NCBI GenBank assembly: GCA_004154925.1 | Contig: QJNS01000173.1 | Coordinates: forward strand, 1-64,000 | Reading direction: 5' to 3' | DNA length: 64,000 nucleotides | From: Monosporascus cannonballus | Taxonomy: Eukaryota; Ascomycota; Sordariomycetes; Xylariales | Shown here: in pieces, positions 1-11,838 of the stretch | Layout of the letters: each line of letters begins with the position of its first letter | Position numbering within the stretch: the stretch's first letter is position 1 | The notes under the pieces: generated by a model | The model's input: the letters and a program-made list of their open reading frames with translations, nothing else | Database searches by the model: none | What the model was told of the DNA's origin: nothing | Translations under genes and position numbers: made by a program

Positions 1-2549
1 CACGAGATCTGAAATTGAGGTTAGATGGGCAGTGCATTCAATAGATAGACATACTACTAGAGAGGCAGCAGCCGGAAGCCTCTAAGGTATCAGCCTGCAA
101 GGGTTTGGGAGACGGAGTTGTTAGTTGGCGATGGCTCGGGCCTTCCTCTTTCACTGGCGAATAGAGCAGTCCAGGCAGTTAACGCGATAGATGTATTCAA
201 TGATTAAGAATGAACACCTCATAATGAGTACTGGGCTCTCGGGAATGTCATTAGGACATGTTCGGAACAAGTACGGATCCCTGGTGAGGTAGACGTCCTA
301 TATCCTCTAAGTCGTCATTTTAAGTAGAGTGCTGATTTGACTAATATCTATCCGAGTCTCTAGGCGGGTTTCTCTCAAATTTTGAGATTCCAGACTTCGC
401 TAACAATGTAAGCTTATCACTAGAGACTCGAAGTTTATCAACGTCCAGAGTTGCTTGCTACAGACCGGCAGGCTTGATACCCTCTGATTTAACATAGTTT
501 ATTCTGGCTACTCTGGGCGGTTTTTATATATAGGAGATTGTACCGTAGTTGAAGTCATACTTCCTCAGAGATCATTGAATTTCGGGGTATATATGTTTGA
601 CGGTCTTCCTCTATCCTTTTAACGGTTTGTTTTCTCGAGCAACTGGAGCCTTTATAGTCCTTTGCGAGCTGAAGGGAGTTAGATTTCAGAAACATGGATA
701 GAGCTTTAAGTATAAGGGGGTACTGCCGAAAGCTCCTTCGAGTAAAACTTTGGGACACTTTTTCAGTACCTGCAAGTGGATGATGGAAGCCATGCCACTA
801 TTGCTAACAGGTGCATGTTTAGGAGTAACTGGGCATTCAAAGTTGGATAATGGGATGTGCTAATCACCTGGGACCTGAAGCATCCTTACATACATACCAA
901 CACCATATCTTAAACCTTTCCATACCCGCAATGTTCATCCTATATCACATGATTTAGCAAAGAATGATGAGTACCAATTGTTATAAAGGCGAAAATGGGA
1001 GAAGAGGCGTATAGTTTCCGGCAGAGCAGCTGCAAAGCTTGATAAGAAATGCCTAGGTATGCTTTAAGTAATAGTCATGCCTCTTTAATAACCTTGATTC
1101 CAGTTACAAGGGCGTTGCGTTGCGCGGCATTTTCATATCACTACTTCAAGGTTACATAAACTTACCTACGCCCTAAGTATTTAAAGACACTAATAACCTT
1201 TAAAACCGTATTGCCGAACTACGTATATAGGAGTAACATATCGCCTATACCTGTATGCTTATGAGCGTACGTAGTTTTGACCCTTTTAACAAACTTGAAT
1301 AATTGATAGTTTGCATCTGTACGGCCTTAAGCTCCAATTGGTAGCCGTATTTGGTAGGATAGGCCGCCTAGACTTAGTTTAATCCCTGTCCTTAAGTCCT
1401 TGATCTATTCGCGTACCATAGTACCTGATAATGGAGTATACTGGTCTGGGCAGTTCTTGCTGAGCCTCTAATGCTGCGAACTTCCGCCTCGGATCCGAGG
1501 GTCTAGAGAAGCGTGGCGCCAAAGCGATCTGCATGCCCGCTCGAACAAGTGTGCATACGTCAGGTGTCTCTTGAACTCCAGTCTCCGGGTGTGATTGCAA
1601 GCCTGTGCAGTAGCAAATGCGTGCGTGTCTCATGCAAGCCCACCTCCTGGGTAGGTATGCAATACCGCGGCTCGCTTCCGGGCCCGTGGAAGCGTGCTGT
1701 GGAGGCCCCACTCCTTCGGTTCCCTTTCAGAGTGAGCGACGTCCAGGCCATAACCAAATCGGCTTAGGCTTGGGGGCTTTGGCTTGGGACGCCCTTTTCG
1801 AAGAAACGCTCTAGGCCAGCCAGCTTCACTAACCAACTAGTGTCCCTCCGCCTGCTCGCAGCCCCAAGCCCTGCATGCGAGATGTTAGTAAAAAGTGCAA
1901 CTTGTCTCCTTTCCGAAGTCTCGGTTCTGGGCTAATTCGTGCTAATTAGGTCTGTGAAGCGGAGATATGAGCCCAAGCTGAGAGCCATCGAGTGCGTGGC
2001 AGCTGCGTGGGTGGGTTTTTCAGCTTAAGCCTGCGTCCAACGGGAGCCAATGGGTCGAGTGTCCCTTTTCTTGAAGTTGATTCTTTTAACTGGAAACTTT
2101 ACGTCTAATCGTCATTTTGTTTGTTTTATTCCTGAGGCAGCCCCATCATCGGTCAGGATCCTATTGTCTGTAGACACCTGTTCGGGTTGAATAGGTGGCC
2201 GACCAAAGCCTGGCCTGCATGTTTCGGCTGGTGAGCTTTCTGAGCCTTTCTCCGTCACGGGACCCGTTCAGCTGGGGTTCCATCGAAATTGGAGAACCAC
2301 GTTGAGATCCATTGCCCTGGGTTCAACATACTCTGAAACCAATTTCTGAACCATCAACGCTACACTGTACGTCGTCACCGTCACCATCTATTCACCACCA
2401 GGCGAGGTTTCGCATGTTTTAGGAAATGTGTCAGATCCGTATTATTTTCGGATACCCCAGCAGTTATGACAATTAGGAGCAAACTGAGTAATAAGGGCCC
2501 GCAGATTACTGACTGATAAGGACAGTCCTGCAAAACCGACTCCGCACGG
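1..2549. other. Intergenic region, no gene recognised
   Basis: The first 1.4 kb is moderately AT-rich. The part from about 1.45 to 2.5 kb is more GC-balanced and has several short overlapping frames on both strands (for example around 1379-1836). None looks like a known domain, and frames open on both strands over the same bases argue against coding. The last few hundred bases probably hold the promoter and 5' UTR of the methyltransferase gene, but I see no defining motif. Confidence 0.5.
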
Positions 2550-4354
2550 ATGGGTAAGAGGAAGAGATCGGGGAAGAGTAGGCGGGCACGTATTTCGGTC
2601 GCCACGACTAGTACGACTACGACAGCCAGCAGCATGCCTTCCCCAAGTGTTCCTTCAATCGATATATCGCACTATGACAACAGCACCGCTCCGAGCGACC
2701 ATAGCGAGCTTTCTATTGACCCCTTGGATCATCCTATACCTGAATCGGTACCTTCACTTGATAGAGACCTCTCTACGGACTTGGCAAGTGATTACCTAAG
2801 CTCGGCGGAGGACAGTTTCCTAGGGGCCGACGACGATGATTCGGTAGTGGAGCCAGAGGTTGAGATGGGCGCTGTACCCGCCGATGCCGCCTCCGTGTAT
2901 GCCTCCAGTCGGTATCCAGCAGTCCCAGCCGCGTACCGAACCGAGGCTTTAGATGGCGATGACGAGACGATGTGAGTCGGCAGAGGGTACGTAAGTGCGT
3001 AATAAGAAATTATATGCTAATGCTGCTCAGAGGGTCAACGCGATCGCTAAATCCGCTGGACCTCCAATACGTCTTCGAAAATGGTCGGCGCTACTGCGGG
3101 TCATACTTTATGCCGAACGACGACGACGAGCAGATCCGGCTACACCTACAGCATCAGGTGTTCCTGAGGACGTTCGACGGGCGACTGACTAGCGTAAGTC
3201 TGGAAGATCCGACACACATACTCGATATTGGAACAGGGGTGGGTGATTGGGCAATGGGAGTAGCCACCATGTATCCCGACTGCGATGTCGTTGGAACGGA
3301 TATCTCGAATATCTTCGCTAGGGAGGCACCTATAAACTGCAACTGGGAAGTAGACGACGCCGAGTTGGAATGGCACCGGCCGCCAAATTACTACGACCTG
3401 ATACATCTCCGTGCCATGGCTGGCGCGTTCAAGGACTGGAACCACATATACAAATCTGCCTTCACCTGCCTAAAACCGGGCGGATGGCTCGAGATACTCG
3501 ATTTCCACGACCATAGGGGAGAGGGGCAGTTCTACTCGTTCTTTGATCCCGACTCTATTATTCTTAAGCTGGATAGGGATTTCCGCGAAGCTAGCATCAT
3601 GTCTGGACGGCCGCGCAACATGGATCATCTGGAGCCGCGATTGCTCGTCAACCTTGGGTACACCGACGTGCAGTGCACCGAGCACGCCATCCCTTTCAGA
3701 ACGGAGGATGGCGAGCTAGGAAAGCTCTGGCTCGTGACGGTGCTGGAGGCCCTCGAGGCCAGCGGAATCAGGCTACTTACCAAGTACAAAGGGTGGGATC
3801 CCGAAGAGGTGCGTCGCGGCTGCTGGCAGATCGGCCAGGAGATGTTGAAGTTGGCTCGGAGTCCCAAAAAAGGGAAAGACTTCGTGATGAAGATCCGGAT
3901 CTTGAGGGGCAGGAAACCGGGCGACTACGAGAACTGGTCGACTATACCAGCCAGCGAGACGGCTAGCGAGATGGGCTCCGTAACGGCCGACATGTCAGGC
4001 AATGGCGGTGATCGTGACTCTTACACGGATGCCGAGAGCGGATATGTTTCTAATGAGCAATGGACGAGCTATCCCATGATGGATAACGCGTCAGCTATGA
4101 ACAGCGAATTGCATCGGCAGCTGGTGGAGTATGACAGATCGGTTGCCTTGAGCTCCTCCGGCATATTCGGCGTAGAGAACAAGGCAACCAGTCACGATGG
4201 CAATATGGATTTATCATCCGACCAGCCTCCACAACCATCCCAGACCCTGGACCCGAATGGTATAAACGATGAAGCCAACGATGAAGTTGCGCGCGGCTCT
4301 GAAGCAAACGCCCCTCGAGGGACAATCCCACGACATTGGACCAAGCACACATAG
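2550..4354 (+). CDS. LaeA/Umta-like SAM-dependent methyltransferase
   Basis: Two exons, 2550-2971 and 3031-4354, give a 581-residue protein. The 59-nt intron 2972-3030 opens with GTGAGT, has a GCTAAT branch site and ends CTCAG; joining keeps the frame through a split Ile codon. The N-terminal 140 residues are Ser/Thr/Asp-rich and look disordered. A class I methyltransferase fold follows: motif I DIGTGVGDW (about residues 206-214, SAM binding), VVGTDIS after it (227-233), a DLIHLRAMAGAFKDW block (about 263-277), and LKPGGWLEILDF (288-299). That series is typical of the fungal TAM/LaeA-like group, whose best-known member, LaeA, regulates secondary metabolism. Most paralogues have unknown substrates, so I assign no specific role. 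The Ser/Asp-rich C-terminal 150 residues also look disordered. No biosynthetic cluster genes are adjacent. Confidence 0.88.
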
Positions 4355-5076
4355 AACCTCCCACGCTAGTTGTGACCAGCGCAACGAGCGAGAGAAGATC
4401 TCAAAACAGATCGCTATGATAAGAATTAGAAATTGCCCGATGTGTGGCGAGACCAGGCTACGGCCCAGGATGGCTATTCAGGTTGGTGGAAATGAGTGCA
4501 GGGGTCGGCTGCCGCTCTCTTCGGTCAACGCCAACCATGGTGCACATTTCGTCTCCCCAGCAGGCGGCATTGTGCACTTTACTCCGGACACGGGAATCTA
4601 GGATTTAGACGGGCATTAGCACAACGCTGCTTTTTGTACATATCATATACCCTCATGGCTTCTTCATCTTTTGGTTCGGTATATTAGGGACAGCTTAGGC
4701 AGGTACTCGGGAATCCATGTGGCGTTTTATTTTAATACTGAGTCGGGCTGCTGTTTTGGGGGTGACAAACTCGACAATGCTATCTATCTATCATGAAGCT
4801 CTTTGTCTTGGTGGATATGCTCGCAAGCATGGACGAAATCTCTCCGATAGTAGCATAAGTCAGTTAAATGCAAATTGAACCATGTAGCTGCCCCCCACGT
4901 TATTATGCCTAGCAGTGAAATCCGACCTTTGCAGTAGGCTGTACATCATCGTAGCCACGTACATAGTCGTTGCATGTGCCTGACGGCTCTCAAACTTATC
5001 CTCGCGAAGTCGACCGAGACAGTCGAGGCAAGCGGCAAGCTTCGTAACGTTTCCCGCAACATGACAAAAACATGAG
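4355..5076. other. Intergenic region between the methyltransferase gene and VPS18
   Basis: It should contain the 3' end of the methyltransferase transcript and the VPS18 promoter, since both genes run left to right. The short frames here (such as 4269-4601 plus and 4860-5147 minus) match nothing I know and overlap the neighbouring genes. I see no RNA gene or repeat. Confidence 0.5.
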
Positions 5077-8000
5077 ATGGCGGTCAATGGATCTAACGGC
5101 TTCAATGCCGCCGAGCTGGCTGAGGCTAACTTGCCCATCTTCAACATTGAGAGCGTGCAGCTTCAGTTCTCCGTCGCCGCCGACTTCGTAGCCGCTCAGG
5201 TTGCAAATAATGTCCTCGTTCTAGCGCTCTCGAATGGTCGCATATTGCGCATCGACCTCAACCGGCCCGAGGATATAGACGGTTAGTGATACCGTCCTAC
5301 AGCCGAAATACACCAAAGCTGACCAGACCCGTTCCCTTCCCAGACATCGACCTCCCGAAGAGGGTCTCTGAGGTAGGCGTCATCCGGCGCATGTTTCTCG
5401 ATCCTACGGCTTCGCATCTCCTGGTCTGCACTTCCCATGGCGAAAACTACTATCTACATACCCAGTCACGGCACCCACGGCCGCTGAGCCGGTTACGCGG
5501 CGTCCCGATCGAATCTATAGCCTGGAATCCGTCGCTCCCAACTGCTACCACGCGTGAGATCCTCGTTGGTGCTTCCGACGGGAACATATATGAGACATTC
5601 ATCGAGACATCGAATGAGTTCTACAAAAAGGAAGAGAAGTACCTGAAGGCTCTGCACAAGCTTCCAGACGGACCGGTCACGGGGCTATGGGTTGATAGCG
5701 TGGCGGGCAAAACTGATATCAGAAGAGTTGTCATTACCACTCAGAGCCGAATCTTTCATCTCGTGGGAAAAGTCGGTCGGGTCGGGCATGAGGGGAGCGG
5801 ATCTATATACACCAAGTTGTTCGAGGTCGAACAGCCCGTCATCCACGAGCTAGCGCGAGGCTCTCCTGGGGTCCCTTCCGCACTCGCCATTTCACCAGAC
5901 CCCCCAGAGAGCCCAGCTCGTGTTCGCGATGATGTGGTGCCTGATCGAGCTTTTGCATGGCTCTCTTCGCATGGAATATACCACGGAAAGCTCTTGACTA
6001 ATCCCGTCAACAATGAGCTCGGCAACAAGGTATTTGCTGAAGCAAAGTTGCTTGCGCGACCTCAAGTTGTATCGGCAGACGCGCCGGCGGCTCGAAAGAG
6101 ATCGACGTCGGAGTTCATCGATGCGATCGCGTTAACGCAGTGGCATATCGTCAGCTTGATCGGCGGACGCGTTGTGGCAATGAACCGGTTGACAGGGGCT
6201 CCGGTGTTCTCGCAGAACGTTCTGGACCAAGGTCAAAAGGCTCTCGGCTTGTACGTTGACCAGCAGAAGAATACCTTCTGGCTATTCACCACCCAGGAGA
6301 TCTTCGAGATCGTCGTCACGGACGAAGATCGTGACATCTGGCGGATCATGTTAGAGAGGCAACAGTTCGACGTAGCGCTGAAGCACGCCCACACTTTGGC
6401 CCAGAAAGATGCCGTAGCGATCGCTTCTGGTGATCATCTTATGGAGAAGGGCATGTTTACCGAAGCTGCGGGCGTCTACGGCAGAAGCACCAAGCCATTT
6501 GAGGATGTTGCTCTTGCGTTCATCGACAACGGCCAGCATGACGCCCTGAGGAAATACCTGCTTACTAAACTTACCACGTACAAGAAGTCCTCGATCATGC
6601 AGAGGATGATGATAGCCACTTGGCTGATAGAGGTTTTCATGGCCGGGCTCAACTCGCTCGAAGATAGCATCACGACGGAAGCGGAACTGGTGGAGAATCA
6701 GGACCCAGCTCATTCGCACAATCAGCTCCAAGCAATCCGGGACGAGTATCGTGATTTTGTGTCTAGGCATAAGTCTGATCTGGATCGCAAGACCACGTAT
6801 GATATCATTAGCAGCCACGCCCGGGAAGACGAGCTGCTCTATTTTGCAAACGCTATAAACGACTATAACTATGTCCTCTCGTACTGGGTTCAGCGCGAAC
6901 GGTGGACAGAAGCTCTGGGCGTGCTCAAGAAGCAGACATATCCGGAAGTCTTCTACCGGTACAGCAGCGTGCTGATGACACACGCCGGCCAGGAGTTAGT
7001 TGAAATCATGATGCGCCATCCCAAGCTCGAACCCCGGAAGGTTATCCCAGCACTGCTAGACTACAACCGAACCTACTCGGGGCCAATCCATCACAACCAG
7101 GCTATCCGATACCTGCAGTACCTGATCAACAAGATCCAATCCACCGATGCCGCCGTTCACAACACCCTTGTCTCCATCTATGCCTCACACCCATCGAAAG
7201 ACGAGTCGGCCCTGCTCTCGTACCTCGAATCGCAAGGCGACGAGCCGCGCTACGACCCCGACTTCGCCCTGCGGCTATGCATCCAGCATAAGCGGACCCT
7301 ATCGTGCGTGCACATCTACACGAGCATGGGGCAGTACCCGCAGGCGGTGGACCTGGCGCTCTCTCATGGCGAGGTGGAGCTGGCGTCGCTTATCGCGGAC
7401 CGGCCGCCGGGCCCGTCGAACCGGCCGCTGCGCAAGAAGCTCTGGCTCAAGGTGGCGCGGCGGGTCATCTCGCAGAGCGACGGATCGATCCGGGGCGCGG
7501 TGGAGTTCCTGCGGCGGTGCGCCGAGGGGCCGGACCTGCTGCGCATCGAGGACCTGATCCCGTTCTTCCCGGACTTCGCCGTCATCGACGACTTCCGCGA
7601 GGACATCTGCGCGCAGCTCGAGGACTACTCGCGCAACATCGAGTCGCTGCGGCGCGACATGGACGAGAGCGCGCGCACGGCGGCCAACATCCGGCGCGAC
7701 GTCGAGGAACTGGGGGCGCGCTACGCCGTCGTTGAACCGGGGGAGCCCTGCGCCGCCTGCCGTCTACCGCTGTTGAGCCGCCAGTTCTTCGTCTTCCCCT
7801 GCCAGCACGCCTTCCACTCGGACTGCCTCGGCCGCCGCGTCCTCGAGCAGGCCGGCGTCGCGAAGGGGAGACGCATCCGCGACTGCCAGGTCCAGATCTC
7901 CAAGGGCCTCGTCGAGGGCAAGAGGAAGGAGGAGGTCGTCCAGGAGCTGGATGCGCTTGTTGCTGGTGCTTGGTGAGTTCGTCTCGTACTCCTTGTTTTC

Positions 8001-8298
8001 TAAATTTTTTATTACTTTTAGCCGTCTCCGTCTGCTGTCTCTTCCGTTTTCCTTCTTTACTTTTCTCTTTGGGTTGCTTGCGCGTTACGCACAGCAAGTC
8101 CGCCTGAGCTCCTTCAGTCCATGCTTTTAATGGCCCCTCCAACCCACCCTCCTTTCCCGGCTGAAGCTTATCGGACCGTTTTATAGAGCTAACAGTACCG
8201 CGACTCCTTATAGTATCTTATGTAGCGATTATGCCATCAAACGCATAGATGAACCTTTCATTGGGGCCGAGGACAATAAGAACGAGTGGGCTCTGTAG
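5077..8298 (+). CDS. VPS18: VPS18/Pep3 homologue, HOPS/CORVET tethering subunit
   Basis: Three exons, 5077-5281, 5344-7972 and 8214-8298, encode 972 residues. Vps18 (Pep3, 'deep orange', DigA in Aspergillus) is a core subunit of the HOPS and CORVET complexes, which tether endosomes and vacuoles. The N-terminal two thirds match the Pep3/Vps18 beta-propeller region, followed by an alpha-solenoid (clathrin-repeat-like) part, a coiled coil near residues 820-860 and a C-terminal RING-H2. Intron 1 (5282-5343) has donor GTTAGT and branch GCTGAC. Intron 2 (7973-8213, 241 nt) has donor GTGAGT, branch GAGCTAAC at 8186-8193 and acceptor TATAG. Stopping at the in-frame TGA at 7974 would leave the RING with C871, C874, C888, H890, H893 and C896 only; exon 3 adds C945 and C948 and a KRIDEPF tail ending NEWAL. 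The usual fungal length is about 950-1000. Confidence 0.95.
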
Positions 8299-8689
8299 AG
8301 AGCGGATATTAACCCCGTGTCATTCAAGGGAGGAACTGCTTGGTAGCATCCTAGCATTCACGTGATAAAAGACTGAAGAATCAGATGATGGCGTAGAGAA
8401 AGCGGTTGCCTTGTTATAGCGTCACATACATAGGTTGACATAGCGGTTCGGGGCTGGCGTCTGGTAAGCATTTTTGGCCTCTATCAAACAGAATTTGCCA
8501 TTCGTACGTGGAATCTGCTCTCGTGTGCCATCTATCTTCATATATACGTACCTTAGGCATATAAAGACGTAGCCACCCACGCCATCGTCCTACAAGTGCC
8601 TGCCCCGACAGACAAACGGTATTTATCTCACAGTCATGGCCTTACTAACAGGATAATCAATCTACATCCCCATCTATAGACGAAGAAGA

Positions 8690-8972
8690 CAGACACAATA
8701 CAAACACGCAGTGAAGTGGGCTCTCGATTCGGCACAAAGTGCGATTGAGGAGGACTTCTGGTCTCGCCGTCTCCAGCTGCAGATTGACGACGAGGACATG
8801 GCTCGGCTATGCTACCTTAATGCCTTTTTTTCCCAAAGACATAAGGTTCGAAGTTGACGAGGCTCTGATCTGCATCGATGAGGCACTAGTGTTAGGACCT
8901 GACAACGAGGAATTCATCAAGGAAAAGGAATCAATTCTCCCCCGACAGAACCGCACCGGACATGGCCTTTAG
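8690..8972 (+). pseudogene. Possible remnant of a small TPR-like gene
   Basis: Two adjacent frames each give protein-like sequence. The first (about 8690-8850) reads KHAVKWALDSAQSAIEEDF and on to a stop near 8855. The second, ending at 8972, contains FEVDEALICIDEALVLGPD, which resembles a tetratricopeptide helix pair. The switch between frames around 8845-8855 could be a frameshift or a missed intron; I found no convincing donor/acceptor pair. It may be a decayed gene fragment or a short gene with unclear splicing. I do not recognise the family. Confidence 0.25.
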
Positions 8973-9860
8973 GCAGGATTTGGAGTGACGCAGAAGCCAG
9001 CGCAGCTTTTGCGGCTCCCAGGCGCACGGAGCAGACTTGCTAGTTACAGCGGAAGAATATTATGGCAGCAGCGAAGTAGGTGGTATTGTAACGGTTATGA
9101 GGCACGAGCGAACTGTATGTAGACGTGAGTCGACAGTGCCGAAACCACAGGGCAGAAGCGTAGACTCAAGCATGCTGTCCGCTCTTTCGCTCGTTAGAAC
9201 CAGACGTGAGGGGAGCAGTACTCGGCAATGCACTCATCCACCAGTCTCGGCCTCTCACCAAGTAACACGACATCCGGCAACACCGAGGGTGGTCTGATTC
9301 GATCTGATAGAACGGAGATGCCCCGCTATCGCGTCAGAGTAGTCGTCTCCACAAAGGCCATTCTGCCCGGGAGCCATGGAAGCGCTCATGCTTAGGGATG
9401 ACATCCCTCCGGACTTACTGGAGTCTCTTACTCCTTTTACCCGCCTGCTCCAATTCCCATGCCTAAATCGAAACACATCGACAAAGGCTATCCTAGTGAA
9501 ATCCAAACGAAAGATCAAGAGGAGGCACTCAAACCCCCGCCCGGCAACACTCAGGTATGCCACTGAGCCTCGAGTTCTAAAAATCCCAAAGAAGCGAAGC
9601 GAATATGAGCAGAGCATACTCAGACAACGGCTAGTACTCTCACACTAAGGGCGATAAGATCACCGCCTCCGCGTCCGTTGATTACGTGGGTAAGAGCATT
9701 GTCGGAGCATCGGGTAACACTCGAAAATAGGGGGCGGCAAAACGACCGTTTCCTCCCCTGATGATCCCCGCAGCCGAGGTCCACGTCTCCTCGGAAGCGC
9801 ACGTGTGGGTCTGTTATGGAACGGATGGGTCCTATAACAATATCCGGTCCCCACGGTAGT

Positions 9861-10165
9861 CTTCTGAGCGTAAGGCGGCCCGCCCCCGTGTCGCGTGCCT
9901 CCCAGAAAATGATCTGCATTATTACAAAGCTGTGCCTCTGGGGTGGATCAAAGGAATGCCCACTAGGTTGGTACTCGTGAGACGTAGCACGCCGGCGCCG
10001 CCAGGCAACAACCCCCTGGCGATCGGGGTCAAGGTCAGGGCCGGGCAAAATGGCGAGGCCGAGTTTCAGGACAAGGTGGAGAACGGGGTGCGAAGATCGG
10101 GAAAGCCGTTGGATATTTACTTTCGACAGGAAGACCAAGCCTTGCTTTCACTGCAACTCCATTGA
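9861..10165 (+). other. Unassigned open frame, about 100 codons
   Basis: The frame is open from just after a TAG near 9858 to TGA at 10163-10165, with peptides such as HYYKAVPLGWIKGMPTRL and KPLDIYFRQEDQALLSLQL. There is no ATG at the left edge, and the first available start in the frame is internal, so any gene would need an upstream exon. The opposite strand is also open here (9620-10138), so openness alone is weak evidence. Confidence 0.2.
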
Positions 10166-10449
10166 CTTGCAAGCAACATAGCCGCCCGTTGCGCCTGATG
10201 CAGAAAAGGAGTCTTGACGGAGCCTTAGGAGGCTTGCGACGATAAATAGGTACATCAATCGCCTAGACGAACATAACGATATGATGCAATATGATAGAAA
10301 CATTTCTTCTAAACACGATGAGTTGAGTACGAGTACCGCGTTTTCATAATGCCACGGTGCCAAACCTTTCAAAAGAGGGTAGACCGTATCTGATATCCCT
10401 TCTTCACTGAGCTGTTTCTACAACACTTATAAGCAACGCAGCCCCTATA

Positions 10450-11270
10450 TTACCCAGAGACAACTTTATTAACCACATCCACTACGCCCTGCGGAGCCGT
10501 AAAGTTGGGACAATGGCCGGTTGCTAATTCGAACGTCTGCACCTTGCGGCCCGCCTTCTCTAGGCCCTCGACGAGGTTCCTCTGGTAGTCAAGCGGCACC
10601 GTCATATCGGCAGTGGTGTAGATATAGGCCAAGGGGATCTCGCACCAGGCGGCGTGCTCCGTCGCCTGGTACATGCACTTCCCGTTCCAGCGGGCCGGAG
10701 TCTTCAAGTAGGCCTCCACATCCGCGTCATCGTCAGATTGTCCGGGGCCCACGAGCAGTGGCCGGGGATCACGGTGGGCGCAGCTGTCGTCCTCGGCGAA
10801 GTCGAAGGCGAGCGGCACGAGGTCCATGTGGCCGAACTACCTGACCTTGTCCATCATCGCCGTGCCCTCGGGGACGGCGTAGCCGCTGAGGTAGACGAGG
10901 TGCGGCACGCCGCCCCGAGGCCTGCGGCGGAGCGCGCCTCGACGCCTAGCCCGCGGAGCGCGTTGGTGCCGACCTGCCCCCCCTATGAATGTAGCAGCGC
11001 CACTACGGTGTGGCCGGCGCGCGCGAGGCTCTCGACGTAGCTGCGCATGAACTCCGTGTCGGTCGACAGGTCCGCGTTGGGAGGGCGCGCCTGGTTCACG
11101 GACGGCAGGCGCAGAACGTGGACCTCGTAGCCCGCCGACTCGAGAGCCGTGGCGAGCCTCTTGTAGCTCGCCGGGACGTGCCAGTCACCATGAACAATGA
11201 CGATCGTCGGCTTGGTACTGGTAGCCGTGGTTGTTGCTGCTGATGAGGTGAAAGCTAGAGCTCTGGACTG
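10450..11270 (-). pseudogene. Alpha/beta-hydrolase pseudogene (two stops, one frameshift)
   Basis: Reading right to left, the N-terminal part gives PTIVIVHGDWHVPASYKRL (first strand and oxyanion region). Next comes TVVALLHS, a stop (bases 10983-10985), then GGQVGTNALRGLG. Intact relatives have the nucleophile elbow HSYGGQ, so the stop replaces the residue after the catalytic Ser. The frame shifts by one near 10905-10918 and resumes at GVPHLVYLSGYAVPEG. A second stop lies at 10837-10839 just before FGHMDLVPLAFDFAEDD. The C-terminal part keeps the acidic-residue region (YIYTTADMTVP) and the catalytic His (GHCPNFTAP), ending at 10450. No in-frame ATG exists upstream before a stop, so the start is lost too. 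The family is small fungal alpha/beta-hydrolases of unknown substrate. The surroundings are not AT-rich and the lesions are not plain C-to-T changes, so this is ordinary decay rather than RIP. Confidence 0.85.
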
Positions 11271-11838
11271 ATGAAGGGCTTCTGTTCGTGTGGAGCCCCA
11301 AGCTTTTGAGCAAGACGGTCAAGGAACGGTTTTATCAGGTCTGAGAGAGGAGTCTGGGGTATTTAGACGAACATTTTATATTAGTGAGGTCATGACATTT
11401 GAATGTTGGTAACTGCTGTGCTGTTTGCGGCCCCGGTTCTTACCCCTTACTTTATTCCCAAGCTCTAAAGCATGCAACGTGGCAAGTCCGCTTCTAATGG
11501 GAACCACATATGCGGGTGGCATATAAATTGTTCGCTAGATAGTTACTTAGCCTCCTGGAATTAAAATCGCATTCAGACCATTTAATATGGTCATCGCCCT
11601 TAAAAGGGTGGATTCAGCTTATACGAGATCTCCCAGACTTTAACAGTAGTGCTATATGCGTTAGAGAACTTATCTTCAAGTCGAAATCCGCAACATATTA
11701 TATCCTATATTATCTACTATGCCTGGATTCTATTAGCTGGTATCTGGGGGCCCGAGTATTTTCTATCCTTTTGCGTGCTGATTGTAACAAGTACGCGTGC
11801 CCATAAACATCAGCTGGCGGTTTTGGTGTTCTCGCAGA
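11271..11838. other. Intergenic region, nothing recognised
   Basis: This is the spacer between the 3' end of the MFS gene and the 5' end of the hydrolase pseudogene, both on the minus strand. It is moderately AT-rich, and I see no frame, RNA or repeat that can be supported. It would contain the promoter of the former hydrolase gene. Confidence 0.5.

Larger units (their letters stand above)
8299..10449. other. Intergenic region with unassigned coding-like fragments
   Basis: This 2.1 kb gap of normal base composition holds no gene I recognise. Two short stretches look partly coding and are listed separately (8690-8972 and 9861-10165). A 90-codon frame at 9376-9648 (plus) and a 172-codon frame at 9620-10138 (minus) are open, but neither carries a motif I know, and both strands are open over much of the area. 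Confidence 0.4.

Noticed and set aside
1379..1836. Cluster of five overlapping short frames
   Set aside because: They are open on both strands in a GC-rich patch, with no domain, no conserved peptide and no splice support.
6351..6983. 210-codon minus-strand frame inside VPS18
   Set aside because: It is antisense to a conserved, clearly coding region and has no recognisable motif.
7147..8142. Several long alternative frames (136, 143, 80 and 186 codons) over the 3' part of VPS18
   Set aside because: They are Arg-, Pro- or Ala-rich shadows caused by the GC-rich third positions of VPS18, with no domains of their own.
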